Shown here: positions 8,203 to 15,186 of the stretch, one piece after another | Position numbering within the stretch: the stretch's first letter is position 1 | How the letters are laid out: each line of letters starts with the position of its first letter | NCBI RefSeq assembly: GCF_023703085.1 | Contig: NZ_JAMQJY010000001.1 | Coordinates: forward strand, 1 to 64,000 | Length of the DNA: 64,000 nt | Direction of reading: 5' to 3' | DNA from: Alkalicoccobacillus plakortidis | Lineage (GTDB): Bacteria; Bacillota; Bacilli; Bacillales; Bacillaceae_D | Translations under genes and position numbers: made by a program | The notes under the pieces: model-generated | Database searches by the model: none | Seen by the model: only the letters and a program-made list of their open reading frames with translations | Told to the model about the DNA's origin: nothing

Positions 8203-8729
8203 CTCGAGTAAAACATTTCAAGCCTAATACGGGTCAAGCGTTTGAGAATCTATTAAATATTATTAACCTGCAGTATGCAAATCAAGGCATTGCATTGATT
8301 AATAAAAGAGCCACGCCAGTAACGGTACAGCAAGTAAATGGACGTAAGATTAGCAAAGCTTATTTTGCAGAAAAATCTACGGTTGACTATGACGGCACGT
8401 ACCGTGGGAAATCGATTATATTTGAAGCAAAGAGCACTCTAGAGTCACGTTTCACTTTAAAACTATTGAAGGATCACCAGTTGGAGTACCTAATCAATGC
8501 AGAGAAGCATGGAGCGGTCGCTTTCGTCCTAATTGAATTTAGCAAAGTTAGAAAGATATTTTATTGCCCAGTATCTTTTATCAATCTTTACTACACCAAA
8601 GCTAAGGTTGGAGGGCATAAGAGCATACCCCTTGCAGATTTTGATATTTACGCCTATGAAGTTGTGCGCGGCAGGTTGTCTTTGGATTATCTAGCGATCG
8701 TGGATCAGCTGCATGAGCGTGAATCATGA
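8199..8729 (+). CDS. recU: Holliday junction resolvase RecU
   Basis: This 176-residue protein is a RecU-type resolvase that cuts four-way DNA junctions. Diagnostic stretches are NKRATPV near residue 40, STVDYDGTYRG at about 60-70 and IIFEAKST just after, the last holding the acidic and lysine residues of the nuclease site. The HQLEYL helix follows. Its length matches the family. Phages of this type often carry their own RecU to resolve replication and recombination intermediates. It shares a start/stop overlap with the gene upstream and sits in the replication module. Confidence 0.92.
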   Translation: MTRVKHFKPNTGQAFENLLNIINLQYANQGIALINKRATPVTVQQVNGRKISKAYFAEKSTVDYDGTYRGKSIIFEAKSTLESRFTLKLLKDHQLEYLINAEKHGAVAFVLIEFSKVRKIFYCPVSFINLYYTKAKVGGHKSIPLADFDIYAYEVVRGRLSLDYLAIVDQLHERES

Positions 8730-8824
8730 AATACATCGGATGGTTACTTTTTAGGATAGTGGCCAGGTTGTTTCTGAAAGCTGTAAAAGATCATGAAGAT
8801 GCGTTAGAGGGTGATAAATCTTGA
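8726..8824 (+). CDS. Possible 32-residue membrane-associated peptide
   Basis: A frame from ATG 8726 (overlapping the recU stop) to TGA 8824 encodes MKYIGWLLFRIVARLFLKAV... It starts with a short hydrophobic, amphipathic helix and ends with an acidic tail. It overlaps both neighbours by four bases, as the rest of the operon does, which is the main support. The function is unknown. Confidence 0.4.
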   Translation: MKYIGWLLFRIVARLFLKAVKDHEDALEGDKS

Positions 8825-9315
8825 AAGTCCAATGCATTGATGTAGGAGAGACCACCACTCTTACCGAAGGAAATGTTTACTTTCTGTACCCTAACGGATC
8901 CGAACATGCGTATATCAGCAAATTTGATAATCCTTCCGCTCATTTCGGTTGTTATCGTAAGTCGTTATTTGAAAAGGTGTTTGAGGATGCTCCTGTGCTT
9001 CCTCTTGAGCCTCCTGAGCTTAATTGGGAGTTAGAGTCTGGACAAGTGTATAAAGCATATCTCACGTGGGTTAATATGCCAGGAGCGAAACACATGATTG
9101 ATCAAAGTTATTTCGTCCGCAAACATCCAAGACATCGCCACCAGGTTTCTGTCTTTGAGGATCCGGAATGCACTAGTTTCAGAGCTATATTGTCCAGTAA
9201 TTATTTTAGAGATTATGAACTGATAGAAAGTGATGCTATCGGACTGATTGAAGAAGAGTTTATGGATATAGAGGAACTTCCTGCAGAGGATTGGGAGCAA
9301 ATGAGTTTATTTTAG
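8821..9315 (+). CDS. Prophage protein with C-terminal sliding-clamp motif
   Basis: I do not recognise this 164-residue protein as a family. The first 60 residues look like a small beta barrel (GNVYFLYPNGSEHAY). A second, similar beta region follows at about 70-130, then an acidic tail. It ends in EQMSLF: QMSLF fits the QxxLF/QLSLF peptide by which proteins dock on the bacterial DnaN clamp. It starts at TTG 8821, overlapping the small gene upstream. Its position after helicase and recU fits a clamp-binding or clamp-modulating role, but this is inference from one motif. Confidence 0.65.
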   Translation: MKVQCIDVGETTTLTEGNVYFLYPNGSEHAYISKFDNPSAHFGCYRKSLFEKVFEDAPVLPLEPPELNWELESGQVYKAYLTWVNMPGAKHMIDQSYFVRKHPRHRHQVSVFEDPECTSFRAILSSNYFRDYELIESDAIGLIEEEFMDIEELPAEDWEQMSLF

Positions 9316-9323
9316 GAGGAACA

Positions 9324-9485
9324 ATGGCAAAGCAATATATGGATATTAGTAAAAGCGATAAAGAGATCATTAATATGACCGGCAAGCTCTTAGCCGGCAA
9401 AGGATATCATAAAGCAGATATAGCGATCTTGCTGATAGATACAATAGATAATACAGAGGGGAAATTGAATACCCCAAATAAATAA
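9324..9485 (+). CDS. Hypothetical 53-residue protein
   Basis: AGGAGG at 9314-9319 places the start at ATG 9324. The peptide (MAKQYMDISKSDKEI...) looks like a helix-turn-helix-sized helical unit with GYHKADIAILL in the middle. It is the last gene of the tight early operon; the spacing opens after it. No function is recognised. Confidence 0.6.
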   Translation: MAKQYMDISKSDKEIINMTGKLLAGKGYHKADIAILLIDTIDNTEGKLNTPNK

Positions 9486-9544
9486 AAAAACGCCCTTCTC
9501 AGAGCGCCCGACAACGCAATTATAACATATTGGGAGGGCTAATT

Positions 9545-9697
9545 ATGAAGGAAACTGATAATTGTATAATTATAATAAAAGATGGTCAAAGGTCTATAAT
9601 AGAACCACCGTGTTCAGGATTTGGGGAATTTACAACCATATGGAAAGATGGAAGGGTCTTAGATGTAATTAAAACTGAAAGATTAAGAATCAAATAA
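9545..9697 (+). CDS. DUF3954-like small phage protein
   Basis: The 50-residue protein follows GGGAGGG and reads IIIIKDGQR...EPPCSGFGEF...WKDGRVLDV. This matches the layout of the DUF3954 phage family (K-DG, PPxxGFG, WxDGK). The family is small, probably all-beta and of unknown function, and is common between replication genes and the late regulator in Bacillus prophages. The assignment comes from remembered pattern. Confidence 0.6.
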   Translation: MKETDNCIIIIKDGQRSIIEPPCSGFGEFTTIWKDGRVLDVIKTERLRIK

Positions 9698-9776
9698 ATG
9701 CAGGAATTAGTATTTTTTTGTCTAAGTTATTTGTGGTATTATCTAAAAAGAAATTTATAGTGAGTTGGTATATCTT

Positions 9777-10349
9777 ATGAAAATAAAAGATGCAAATATT
9801 AGAGAAGCACTTCATTCCTATTTGAATGATGTACATGAGCATGAAACTGATACAAAAATTGTAGATGAAATGGGCGTACTTCACGGTCAATCTAGAATAG
9901 ACGTAGCAGTTATTAATGGTATTTTACATGGATACGAGATAAAGAGTGAAAGTGATACACTCACTAGATTACCAAGACAAATCAAAGACTATAACCTAAT
10001 TTTTGATAGGATGACAATTGTAGTTCAAAAAAACTATTTAAATGAAGTTAGAAACTTAATACCTAAATGGTGGGGAATTATACTTGTTTCTAAAAAAAAC
10101 GATTCTCTAATTTTAAAACAAGTTAGAAAAGGACGTCTAAATAAAGATGTGGATCCATATTCATTAACACATCTTTTGTGGAAAGATGAAGCTTTAGATT
10201 TACTAAAAAAAGAAGGCTTACACAAAGGTTATGTTAGTAAGCCAAGAAACGTTTTATACTCAAGGATTTGTTCAACAATTGAGGTTAAAGAAATTAAGAG
10301 ATCAATTAACCTTAAATTGAAAAGCCGTGAAAATTGGAAAGTTCTTTAA
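9777..10349 (+). CDS. sce7726-family protein (PD-(D/E)XK-like)
   Basis: The 190-residue protein has an N-terminal helix (IREALHSYL) and a core QSRIDVAVINGILHGYEIKSE. A beta-hairpin Asp followed by ExK there resembles a restriction-endonuclease fold; SESDTLTRLPRQIKDYN follows. These are the features of the sce7726 family. ATG 9777 is taken over TTG 9765. The gene is AT-richer than the early operon and has its own upstream space. Its 3' end overlaps the convergent beta-protein gene by 38 bases. The two families are known as neighbours elsewhere, so they probably act together, perhaps against other phages. No activity is proven from sequence. Confidence 0.75.
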   Translation: MKIKDANIREALHSYLNDVHEHETDTKIVDEMGVLHGQSRIDVAVINGILHGYEIKSESDTLTRLPRQIKDYNLIFDRMTIVVQKNYLNEVRNLIPKWWGIILVSKKNDSLILKQVRKGRLNKDVDPYSLTHLLWKDEALDLLKKEGLHKGYVSKPRNVLYSRICSTIEVKEIKRSINLKLKSRENWKVL

Positions 10350-11409
10350 TAACAAGTGTTAAGTGATGGTTTGTACCAATAGTTCTCCAAGTCATTGCAT
10401 TCCCTGTTCCAACTTCACCAAGGTGACATTTGTAAATGTATTCATCTCCAAACGAATAGTTGGGACCAGAGTAATCATCATGATTTACAATTTGCTCGCT
10501 TAATCCTTGCATTTGTTTCCACTTTCCGTGTTTTTCAGATCTCACAGAGTAACCACGGACGATTAAGTAATTTTCACAAGTAGTGTATCTTATAGCAGCA
10601 GCTTGCTGAATGAATTTAGGGTTTAGCTGCTTGTACTCGGGATTTTGTATATTGTAATCTCCGAAATTAGGGTGCCGAGTAAGGTTTCTTTTGATAATAC
10701 TTTTATAAATGGTCCATTCACATCTATTTAGCGTTCCGGTTTCACCAGTTTTTATTTCGGAAAGATCCTCAGGTATCGAAGTTGTAATTAATGAAAATGA
10801 GTTCCACTCGTTTAAAAACGGAATTATTGTTATTGCCCCTGCAATCTCATTAGTGATTTGAACAATTTCTTTATCTCTGATATAACCATAATCTAAAATA
10901 ATATCTATGTTTTCAGGAGAGAGTCTTGTTTTATTTAAATAACTTGTAATAAGTTCATCAATTCTCTTTAAATCAGAGGGGTAAATTCTAATGGCTAATC
11001 GGCGTATAGATTCATCTACGACTTTAAAAATTGCATTCTCGTAATTACTTCCATTTTTTGAACTTAATACAGGTGTCACTGGAAGTTCATTAAGCGTTAA
11101 ATCATTAATGACATGTTCTAATGGGTGTAGGCCGGATTTCATTGTTTCATCATCGTCAATGCAGAGATGTGTTAAATCGAGCATAAATTTTTGGTTAGCA
11201 GACCATACATCTTTAATTTGCGCTGGAATTTTAACTAAGTGTTCTTCAATTGATTTTTGAGGACGTCCTTTTTCAAAATCCCAATCAATTGGTGGAATTT
11301 CGAAAAGTGGAATAATTCTTTCTTTAATGTTGGAATTTAGCTTCTTCAATGCGATTTGTTCGCCTTTCTTCCATCTTATAACAGGTGCATAGTACACGTT
11401 CTCATTCAT
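10312..11409 (-). CDS. Beta-family protein (T4 beta / sce7725-like)
   Basis: This 365-residue protein belongs by pattern to the beta-protein family: the opening YYAPVIRWKKGEQIALKKL and PLFEIPPIDWDFE, a TIM-barrel-like middle (DIILDYGYI, ITIIPFLNEWNSF), and a C-terminal YLIVRGYSV...GDEYIYKCHLGEVGTGNAMTW-type region. It is transcribed leftward from 11409, convergent with and overlapping the sce7726 gene. Against the direction of the whole lytic operon, this reads like an independently expressed lysogenic cargo gene. The biochemical function of the family is unknown to me; a defence role is inference. Confidence 0.72.
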   Translation of the reverse strand: MNENVYYAPVIRWKKGEQIALKKLNSNIKERIIPLFEIPPIDWDFEKGRPQKSIEEHLVKIPAQIKDVWSANQKFMLDLTHLCIDDDETMKSGLHPLEHVINDLTLNELPVTPVLSSKNGSNYENAIFKVVDESIRRLAIRIYPSDLKRIDELITSYLNKTRLSPENIDIILDYGYIRDKEIVQITNEIAGAITIIPFLNEWNSFSLITTSIPEDLSEIKTGETGTLNRCEWTIYKSIIKRNLTRHPNFGDYNIQNPEYKQLNPKFIQQAAAIRYTTCENYLIVRGYSVRSEKHGKWKQMQGLSEQIVNHDDYSGPNYSFGDEYIYKCHLGEVGTGNAMTWRTIGTNHHLTLVIKELSNFHGFSI

Positions 11410-11511
11410 AAATTGCCTCCTTATTAAGTTTTAACAAGATCATATACTTTATTACGGCTTATATTGCATAAAGTTTCAATAAAATCCAAAAAAGTCTTAC
11501 CGAAAAACGGA

Positions 11512-11553
11512 GGACACTAATAGATTGCAGTCAACTGCATTCTCTTGGTGTCC
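11512..11553. terminator. Long imperfect hairpin followed by T-rich sequence
   Basis: GGACACTAA (11512-11520) pairs with TTGGTGTCC (11545-11553). An inner TGCAG/CTGCA stem extends it, and TTTTCTGATTTT follows on the plus strand. It lies between the divergent beta gene and the late-regulator region. It may be a terminator or an RNA element upstream of the ArpU transcript. Confidence 0.45.
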
Positions 11554-11634
11554 TTTTCTGATTTTCAGACCTCTAATATGAAATGCAACCAATCTACAAG
11601 AATACATTAATTTTTGCAACAGAGGAGAATGATC

Positions 11635-11709
11635 ATGAAAGAATTTCAAGACCAATTAATAGTCTGTTGTGATCAGCAAGGTATGGCCATTAAAAAACTG
11701 CCTGCTTAG
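11635..11709 (+). CDS. Possible 24-residue leader peptide
   Basis: AGAGGAG upstream of ATG 11635 opens a short frame (MKEFQDQLIVCCDQQ...) that stops at TAG 11709. The good ribosome binding site is the only support. It precedes two hairpin-forming stretches and the ArpU gene, so it could be a leader peptide; it may also be spurious. Confidence 0.3.
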   Translation: MKEFQDQLIVCCDQQGMAIKKLPA

Positions 11710-11786
11710 AGACTTAATGGGTACGGGTCGAGATATTTATTCCCGCTGTGGCGGAGCAATTCGAAGAAAATAAGGGAGGGGAAATT

Positions 11787-12182
11787 ATGAGTGCAGTTCA
11801 AATGACATTTTTACCAGAGGTCAACGAGAAGGAGGTTAAGAAAGAAGTTATTCGTGAGCTGCGTAAGTACCGCTCATTAAAAGTTAAATTTGATAATAGG
11901 AAAGAGCAAAAGGAATACGGGGTTGTCCTTTTTAAATCGTTTAAGCCAATCGGTTCTAAAGATATTGAAAAGATAGACGAATTACGAGTCACGCAAGTAG
12001 AAAGGTGTCTAAACATCAGTCTGGATGAATTAGAGCGAAGTATTATTGAAAAGAAATATCTATCTCCTCACAACGAGACAGATTTGGATATTTATCTTGA
12101 TTTAGGATTAAAGAAGGATTCATATTACAAGATTAAAGGCTCGGCACTTATGACGATAGCCACATCTCTAGGAATGCTCTAA
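11787..12182 (+). CDS. ArpU-family phage late transcription regulator
   Basis: This 131-residue protein is of the ArpU/YqaQ type that activates the packaging, head, tail and lysis genes. It shows the typical N-terminal EVKKEVIRELRKYR helix and a sigma-factor-like C-terminal half: LERSIIEKKYLSP, then LGLKKDSYYKIKGSALMTIA as the helix-turn-helix. GGGAGGGG at 11774-11781 fixes the start at ATG 11787. It marks the early/late boundary; its target promoter should lie downstream, possibly within 12183-12300 or before the terminase genes. Confidence 0.83.
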   Translation: MSAVQMTFLPEVNEKEVKKEVIRELRKYRSLKVKFDNRKEQKEYGVVLFKSFKPIGSKDIEKIDELRVTQVERCLNISLDELERSIIEKKYLSPHNETDLDIYLDLGLKKDSYYKIKGSALMTIATSLGML

Positions 12183-12271
12183 AAACACCGAGAAAAAACA
12201 GACAAAACAGGGGATAATTTGGGGGACTAATTAATTGAATATAATCGGTAAGCTATTGATATATTAGGAGA

Positions 12272-12516
12272 TACGCCTTTCTCCATTATCAATGGCGTAC
12301 CGGGGTTCTTACAGAATAGTGGTGATCGTCAGTAGCTGACCAGGAGGCTGACAGGAGCTTAGCATTTATTGCGTCTGAAGAATGCGCGGGCATGATAGGT
12401 GAAATGGGTCCTATCTAATTCGTCATTGGCATGTTCTCGTAGCAGAGGCTTACTCCTGGTGAAGCGAGAATTAATATGTTAGTTAAATGGCTTCAATGTA
12501 TTAGTATATATTGAAG
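12272..12516 (+). ncRNA. Candidate structured RNA after the late regulator
   Basis: About 450 bases between ArpU and the toxin cassette hold no gene but many perfect inverted repeats. They are TACGCC/GGCGTA (12272-12299), GTCAG/CTGAC (12328-12340), GCATT/AATGC (12362-12385), GATAGG/CCTATC (12394-12415), TTCTCG/CGAGAA (12434-12470) and CTTCAAT/ATTGAAG (12491-12516). The block 12290-12470 is clearly richer in G+C than its surroundings. This suggests a folded RNA of about 200-250 nt. I cannot match it to a known class. Confidence 0.4.
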
Positions 12517-12585
12517 CGACTTAATTAAAAAAAATAGAATATATTTGAAGGTTTTAGATAGTTTATGTAGAATAGTTATAGTAAG

Positions 12586-12611
12586 TGATTGTAACACAGC
12601 TGTAATATAAT
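12586..12611 (+). promoter_or_regulatory. Probable promoter of the toxin-antitoxin-chaperone cassette
   Basis: A perfect TATAAT at 12606-12611 lies 23 bases before the ATG at 12635, in an AT-rich stretch; the -35 region is weak. A promoter here would make the three-gene cassette transcribed on its own, independent of the late phage operon. That is usual for cargo expressed in the lysogen. Confidence 0.45.
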
Positions 12612-12634
12612 TTTTGGGAAGTGTGTATATATGT

Positions 12635-13330
12635 ATGTCGGTCAGTTATGAAGTGAAAATAAACGGGTTCCACGGCACAATTGATTATTACTCAAAAAGA
12701 ATTTTACTTACAAAAGAATTTACCTATCAATACCGAGATAATCATTGGCTAGGTCAAGGGATTTACTTTTATAGAGATGATTACGATCAAGCTTATTGGT
12801 GGTCTGGAAAAACAAGGGATCTAGAACGGAAAAGAAGGAAAATTAAAGGGAAAGCTTTAAGACGAAAAGTAATAAAGTGTGATTTTACTCTCATGAGTGA
12901 GAATATGATTAACTTAGATACTGATACAGGTAAAAGGATATTTAAATCCGAACAGAGTAGAGTTCATGAAGGTATAACATTTAAGATTTCTGACCACGCT
13001 GATGCTAGTAATAAGTATCGGTGTGCATTAATTGATTTATTTGATAATAAATTTAAAGTTATTCAATATACTTTTATTGAGACTAGAGAAAAAAAGGCAA
13101 ATAAAGATTCGTTATTTAAAGAATTGGGTATTGTTCAAAATGGAGTTCAGATATGTGTTCGTGATCCCGAAGTATTAAAGGGCGCAGATATTCAACTTAT
13201 CGAACATAAAAGAACTGTTAATTATGGAACTTTAACTAAACAAACCGAACAAGGGAAATTCGAAGTTAAAGAAGTTAAGCATCAATCAAAAGAAAAAAGA
13301 AAAAAATTTCACTATGGGAGTGAAAACTAA
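12635..13330 (+). CDS. ADP-ribosyltransferase-like toxin (CmdT-like)
   Basis: The 231-residue protein opens with the ADP-ribosyltransferase pattern. FHGT has H13, and LGQGIYFYRDDYDQAYWW has Y44. Much later comes GVQICVRD, with Q172 in the place of the third catalytic residue, so H-Y-Q/E-like. The rest is strongly basic (KRRKIKGKALRRK), fitting a nucleic-acid target. ATG 12635 is used; a TTG at 12614 is less likely. It is followed at once by a 90-residue gene and a SecB-like gene. This order matches the CmdTAC anti-phage system, whose toxin ADP-ribosylates mRNA. Fold and context support the call; the activity is inferred. Confidence 0.7.
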   Translation: MSVSYEVKINGFHGTIDYYSKRILLTKEFTYQYRDNHWLGQGIYFYRDDYDQAYWWSGKTRDLERKRRKIKGKALRRKVIKCDFTLMSENMINLDTDTGKRIFKSEQSRVHEGITFKISDHADASNKYRCALIDLFDNKFKVIQYTFIETREKKANKDSLFKELGIVQNGVQICVRDPEVLKGADIQLIEHKRTVNYGTLTKQTEQGKFEVKEVKHQSKEKRKKFHYGSEN

Positions 13331-13602
13331 TGAACAACAGACCTACTCGTGAGCAAATAAAAGAAGTAGCTGAAAGGTACGGTTTTGAGATTGAATTTGA
13401 TTCATTAAATCCAGGACTAGAAATTCATAAAGAAGATGGAACAATAAAACACTATTCAATCGAAGAAGCCGGGGATTATGCATTAGGACAACAAGGGTTT
13501 TTTGAGATAGGAAAAATTAAAATTAATAAAAGTGATAAAACTATCCATGTCAAAAATGAATTTAGTACGTATTCATTAAGTGATTATAAAGAGGTATCGT
13601 AA
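13330..13602 (+). CDS. Putative chaperone-dependent antitoxin (CmdA-like)
   Basis: This 90-residue acidic protein starts inside the toxin stop codon (TAATG) and ends three bases before the SecB-like gene. I see no known DNA-binding motif. It has a short N-terminal helix (REQIKEVAERYGF) and a beta-rich remainder (EIHKEDGTIKHYSIEEAG, then KTIHVKNEF). Size, charge opposite to the basic toxin, and position between toxin and chaperone make it the natural antitoxin. In toxin-antitoxin-chaperone systems the antitoxin is unstable and needs the SecB-like protein to fold. The role comes from context. Confidence 0.6.
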   Translation: MNNRPTREQIKEVAERYGFEIEFDSLNPGLEIHKEDGTIKHYSIEEAGDYALGQQGFFEIGKIKINKSDKTIHVKNEFSTYSLSDYKEVS

Positions 13603-13605
13603 ACT

Positions 13606-14031
13606 ATGAAAGCATCATTAAATTTTGAAAATTATTTTGTGTTAGAAACTTTTTATTTTAATAACCCTTTTCCTCCTGAAACAGACGAAGAAGAATCTGA
13701 TGATTTAACACCTCAATTTAAATGGAATATTCAGCATAGAGATAAGGAAAACCTTACAGATGCAGGAGTTTTCTTAGAAGTATTGATAGGTGATAAGGAT
13801 GAGGGACACTTTTGTGTCGAAGCTCATGTTTTAGGTCTATTTACTATTGAAGACAATGAAATTGAAAATGATGAAAAAGAAAGGCTTTATAAAATTAATG
13901 CTATCGCCATTCTTTTTCCATACCTGCGTTCACTAGTTTCAGATTTAACAAGTAAGGGTAATAGTGCTGACCAAATTATATTACCTCCACTCAACATACA
14001 TAGCATGATGGAACAAGAGCTAGAAAATTAA
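13606..14031 (+). CDS. SecB-like chaperone of a TA-chaperone cassette (CmdC-like)
   Basis: The 141-residue protein has the SecB fold signature. Strands GVFLEVLIGDKDEGHFCVEAHVLGLF are followed by NAIAILFPYLRSLVSDLTS, the classic SecB C-terminal helix entry, then ILPPLNI. Firmicutes have no general SecB export pathway, so a SecB homologue beside a toxin and a small acidic gene points to a dedicated antitoxin chaperone. Its gene ends just before a strong terminator, closing the cassette. The SecB assignment is secure on motif grounds; the partner assignment is inferred. Confidence 0.78.
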   Translation: MKASLNFENYFVLETFYFNNPFPPETDEEESDDLTPQFKWNIQHRDKENLTDAGVFLEVLIGDKDEGHFCVEAHVLGLFTIEDNEIENDEKERLYKINAIAILFPYLRSLVSDLTSKGNSADQIILPPLNIHSMMEQELEN

Positions 14032-14040
14032 TATTTTTTA

Positions 14041-14076
14041 AAGAACTGATCAAATGTTGGTCAGTTCTTTTTTTAT
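14041..14076 (+). terminator. Terminator of the TA-chaperone cassette
   Basis: AAGAACTGA pairs with TCAGTTCTT and is followed by a run of T (TTTTTTT), a textbook intrinsic terminator nine bases after the SecB-like stop codon. Confidence 0.85.
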
Positions 14077-14147
14077 ATACCTTATATTTAATAAAAAAGG
14101 TATATATGCTGCTTTTGTCGAATTAAACATCTTAAGGGGTGAGGAAG

Positions 14148-14573
14148 ATGGAGGAATTAAGTTTTAATGCATATTTTAATTGGTTTTATAAAGATGATGA
14201 TTATATAGCAACTAATGAATTTAAAGTGTTAAAAAAGAGATTGTTAAAACAGAAGGAAATTTTAAGTGACTTTTTGTTTTTTCCAGTTAATCTACAAGGA
14301 GAGGTAACAAGTCATACATTATATTTCTTTAATGAAAAATGGTTAATAACTTTGTTGGTATCTAAGGAATATGAACTTGTAGTGACTCATCAATCTTTAT
14401 TAGGAATTGATGAGATTTACTACGGTATAAACCCTTATGGCCATAGAGTTTTAAAAGTTAGAAAAGAGAATAAGGACTTGTTTGATTTAGAATATAAAGG
14501 CAGTTGGCCATCAAAATTAAAAGACGATTATCAATCTAATCTAGATGAGATTCATGATTTATTAACAAAATAA
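14148..14573 (+). CDS. Hypothetical cargo protein, single-gene cassette
   Basis: This 141-residue soluble protein (MEELSFNAYFNWFYKDDD...) has an aromatic-rich N-terminal half and a probable beta-sheet core (LQGEVTSHTLYFFNEKWLITLLVS). AAGGGGTGAGG precedes ATG 14148. It sits alone between two intrinsic terminators, so it is an independent cassette. I recognise no family. Low G+C and position among other accessory genes suggest recent acquisition by the prophage. Confidence 0.6.
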   Translation: MEELSFNAYFNWFYKDDDYIATNEFKVLKKRLLKQKEILSDFLFFPVNLQGEVTSHTLYFFNEKWLITLLVSKEYELVVTHQSLLGIDEIYYGINPYGHRVLKVRKENKDLFDLEYKGSWPSKLKDDYQSNLDEIHDLLTK

Positions 14574-14584
14574 ATTTTAGTGTA

Positions 14585-14615
14585 AGAGCTATCCTATAGG
14601 GTTGCTCTCTTTTTT
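14585..14615 (+). terminator. Intrinsic terminator
   Basis: AAGAGCTATCC pairs imperfectly with GGGTTGCTCT and is followed by CTTTTTT. Its shape and wording (GCTATCC...GG..CTCTTTTT) recur in the terminators near 16285 and, less closely, 15855. Confidence 0.8.
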
Positions 14616-14787
14616 CAGGAATATATTGGTTCAATGTAACTTTTATGTCACTTTCTAATGTGGATGCTGTAATAGTAGATCACGTAAACGTATCTAATTA
14701 TTTAATTTTATAAGAATACGAAGGTTTTAACAGGCAGACTGATAAGTGTTCAGTTAAGACATGTAGGACAGATAACACTGTTTACCT

Positions 14788-14843
14788 GGATGAATATTTA
14801 GCAGGGAAATGACTTTGGCTGTCGAATAAGGTGGCAGGGGGTG
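14788..14843 (+). repeat. Repeated leader element, copy A
   Basis: This block of about 56 bases reads GGATGAA...TTAGCAGG...GCTGTCGAATAAGGTGGCAGGGGGTG and ends in the ribosome binding site of the gene at 14849. A near-identical block lies at 15925-15977 before an unrelated gene. Between terminator 14585-14615 and this block I see AT-rich sequence without a gene. GCTG/GGCAG-type and AGCAGG/CCTTGCT-type pairings are mutually exclusive, so a switch-like RNA is conceivable. Confidence 0.6.
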
Positions 14844-14848
14844 AAGTG

Positions 14849-15091
14849 ATGGCAGGATATTCATATGAGATTTACGTAACTGGAGGAAATGAACCTGTGT
14901 TCGAATCGGAGCATAGGAAAGGTAATATGGATGAAGCTAATCAATTTTTGGCTAGTAAGATGGCTCATGGTGATTTTATTCAGTTTAGACACGAAAATGG
15001 AGAGTGTGTCGTTATTCAAAAGATTAACATTACCCACATTAAGATCTATGACGAGACATATGCTTACAAAGGTCAATTTGAGGAGAAATAA
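14849..15091 (+). CDS. Hypothetical 80-residue protein with repeated leader
   Basis: The start at ATG 14849 follows GGGGGTG in the repeated leader; an upstream in-frame GTG at 14831 lies within that leader. The protein is a compact beta-rich domain (YSYEIYVTGGNEPVFESEHR, IQFRHENGECVVIQKINI), possibly a small nucleic-acid or metabolite-binding fold. It is bounded by its own terminator. No family is recognised. Confidence 0.6.
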   Translation: MAGYSYEIYVTGGNEPVFESEHRKGNMDEANQFLASKMAHGDFIQFRHENGECVVIQKINITHIKIYDETYAYKGQFEEK

Positions 15092-15097
15092 CACATG

Positions 15098-15136
15098 AAA
15101 AGAGGGCTACGCTATCTAGGTGGGAGCTCTCTTTTT
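15098..15136 (+). terminator. Intrinsic terminator
   Basis: AAAAGAG-GGCT at 15098-15108 pairs with AGCTCTCTTTT near 15125-15135, with T-run overlap, directly after the stop of the 80-residue gene. Confidence 0.75.
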
Positions 15137-15186
15137 GCATGTTATTCATTAAACAATCTCTGCTATAATATGGGTGGAGGGATGAT

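Noticed and set aside
9490..9525. Terminator at the end of the early operon
   Set aside because: CGCCC occurs twice in the same orientation (CGCCCTTCTCAGAGCGCCC), not as an inverted repeat, so no stable stem forms.
12272..12516. phi29-type packaging RNA, tRNA or group I intron
   Set aside because: No matching cloverleaf, conserved intron core or phi29-type motor genes are seen; only serial hairpins are supported.
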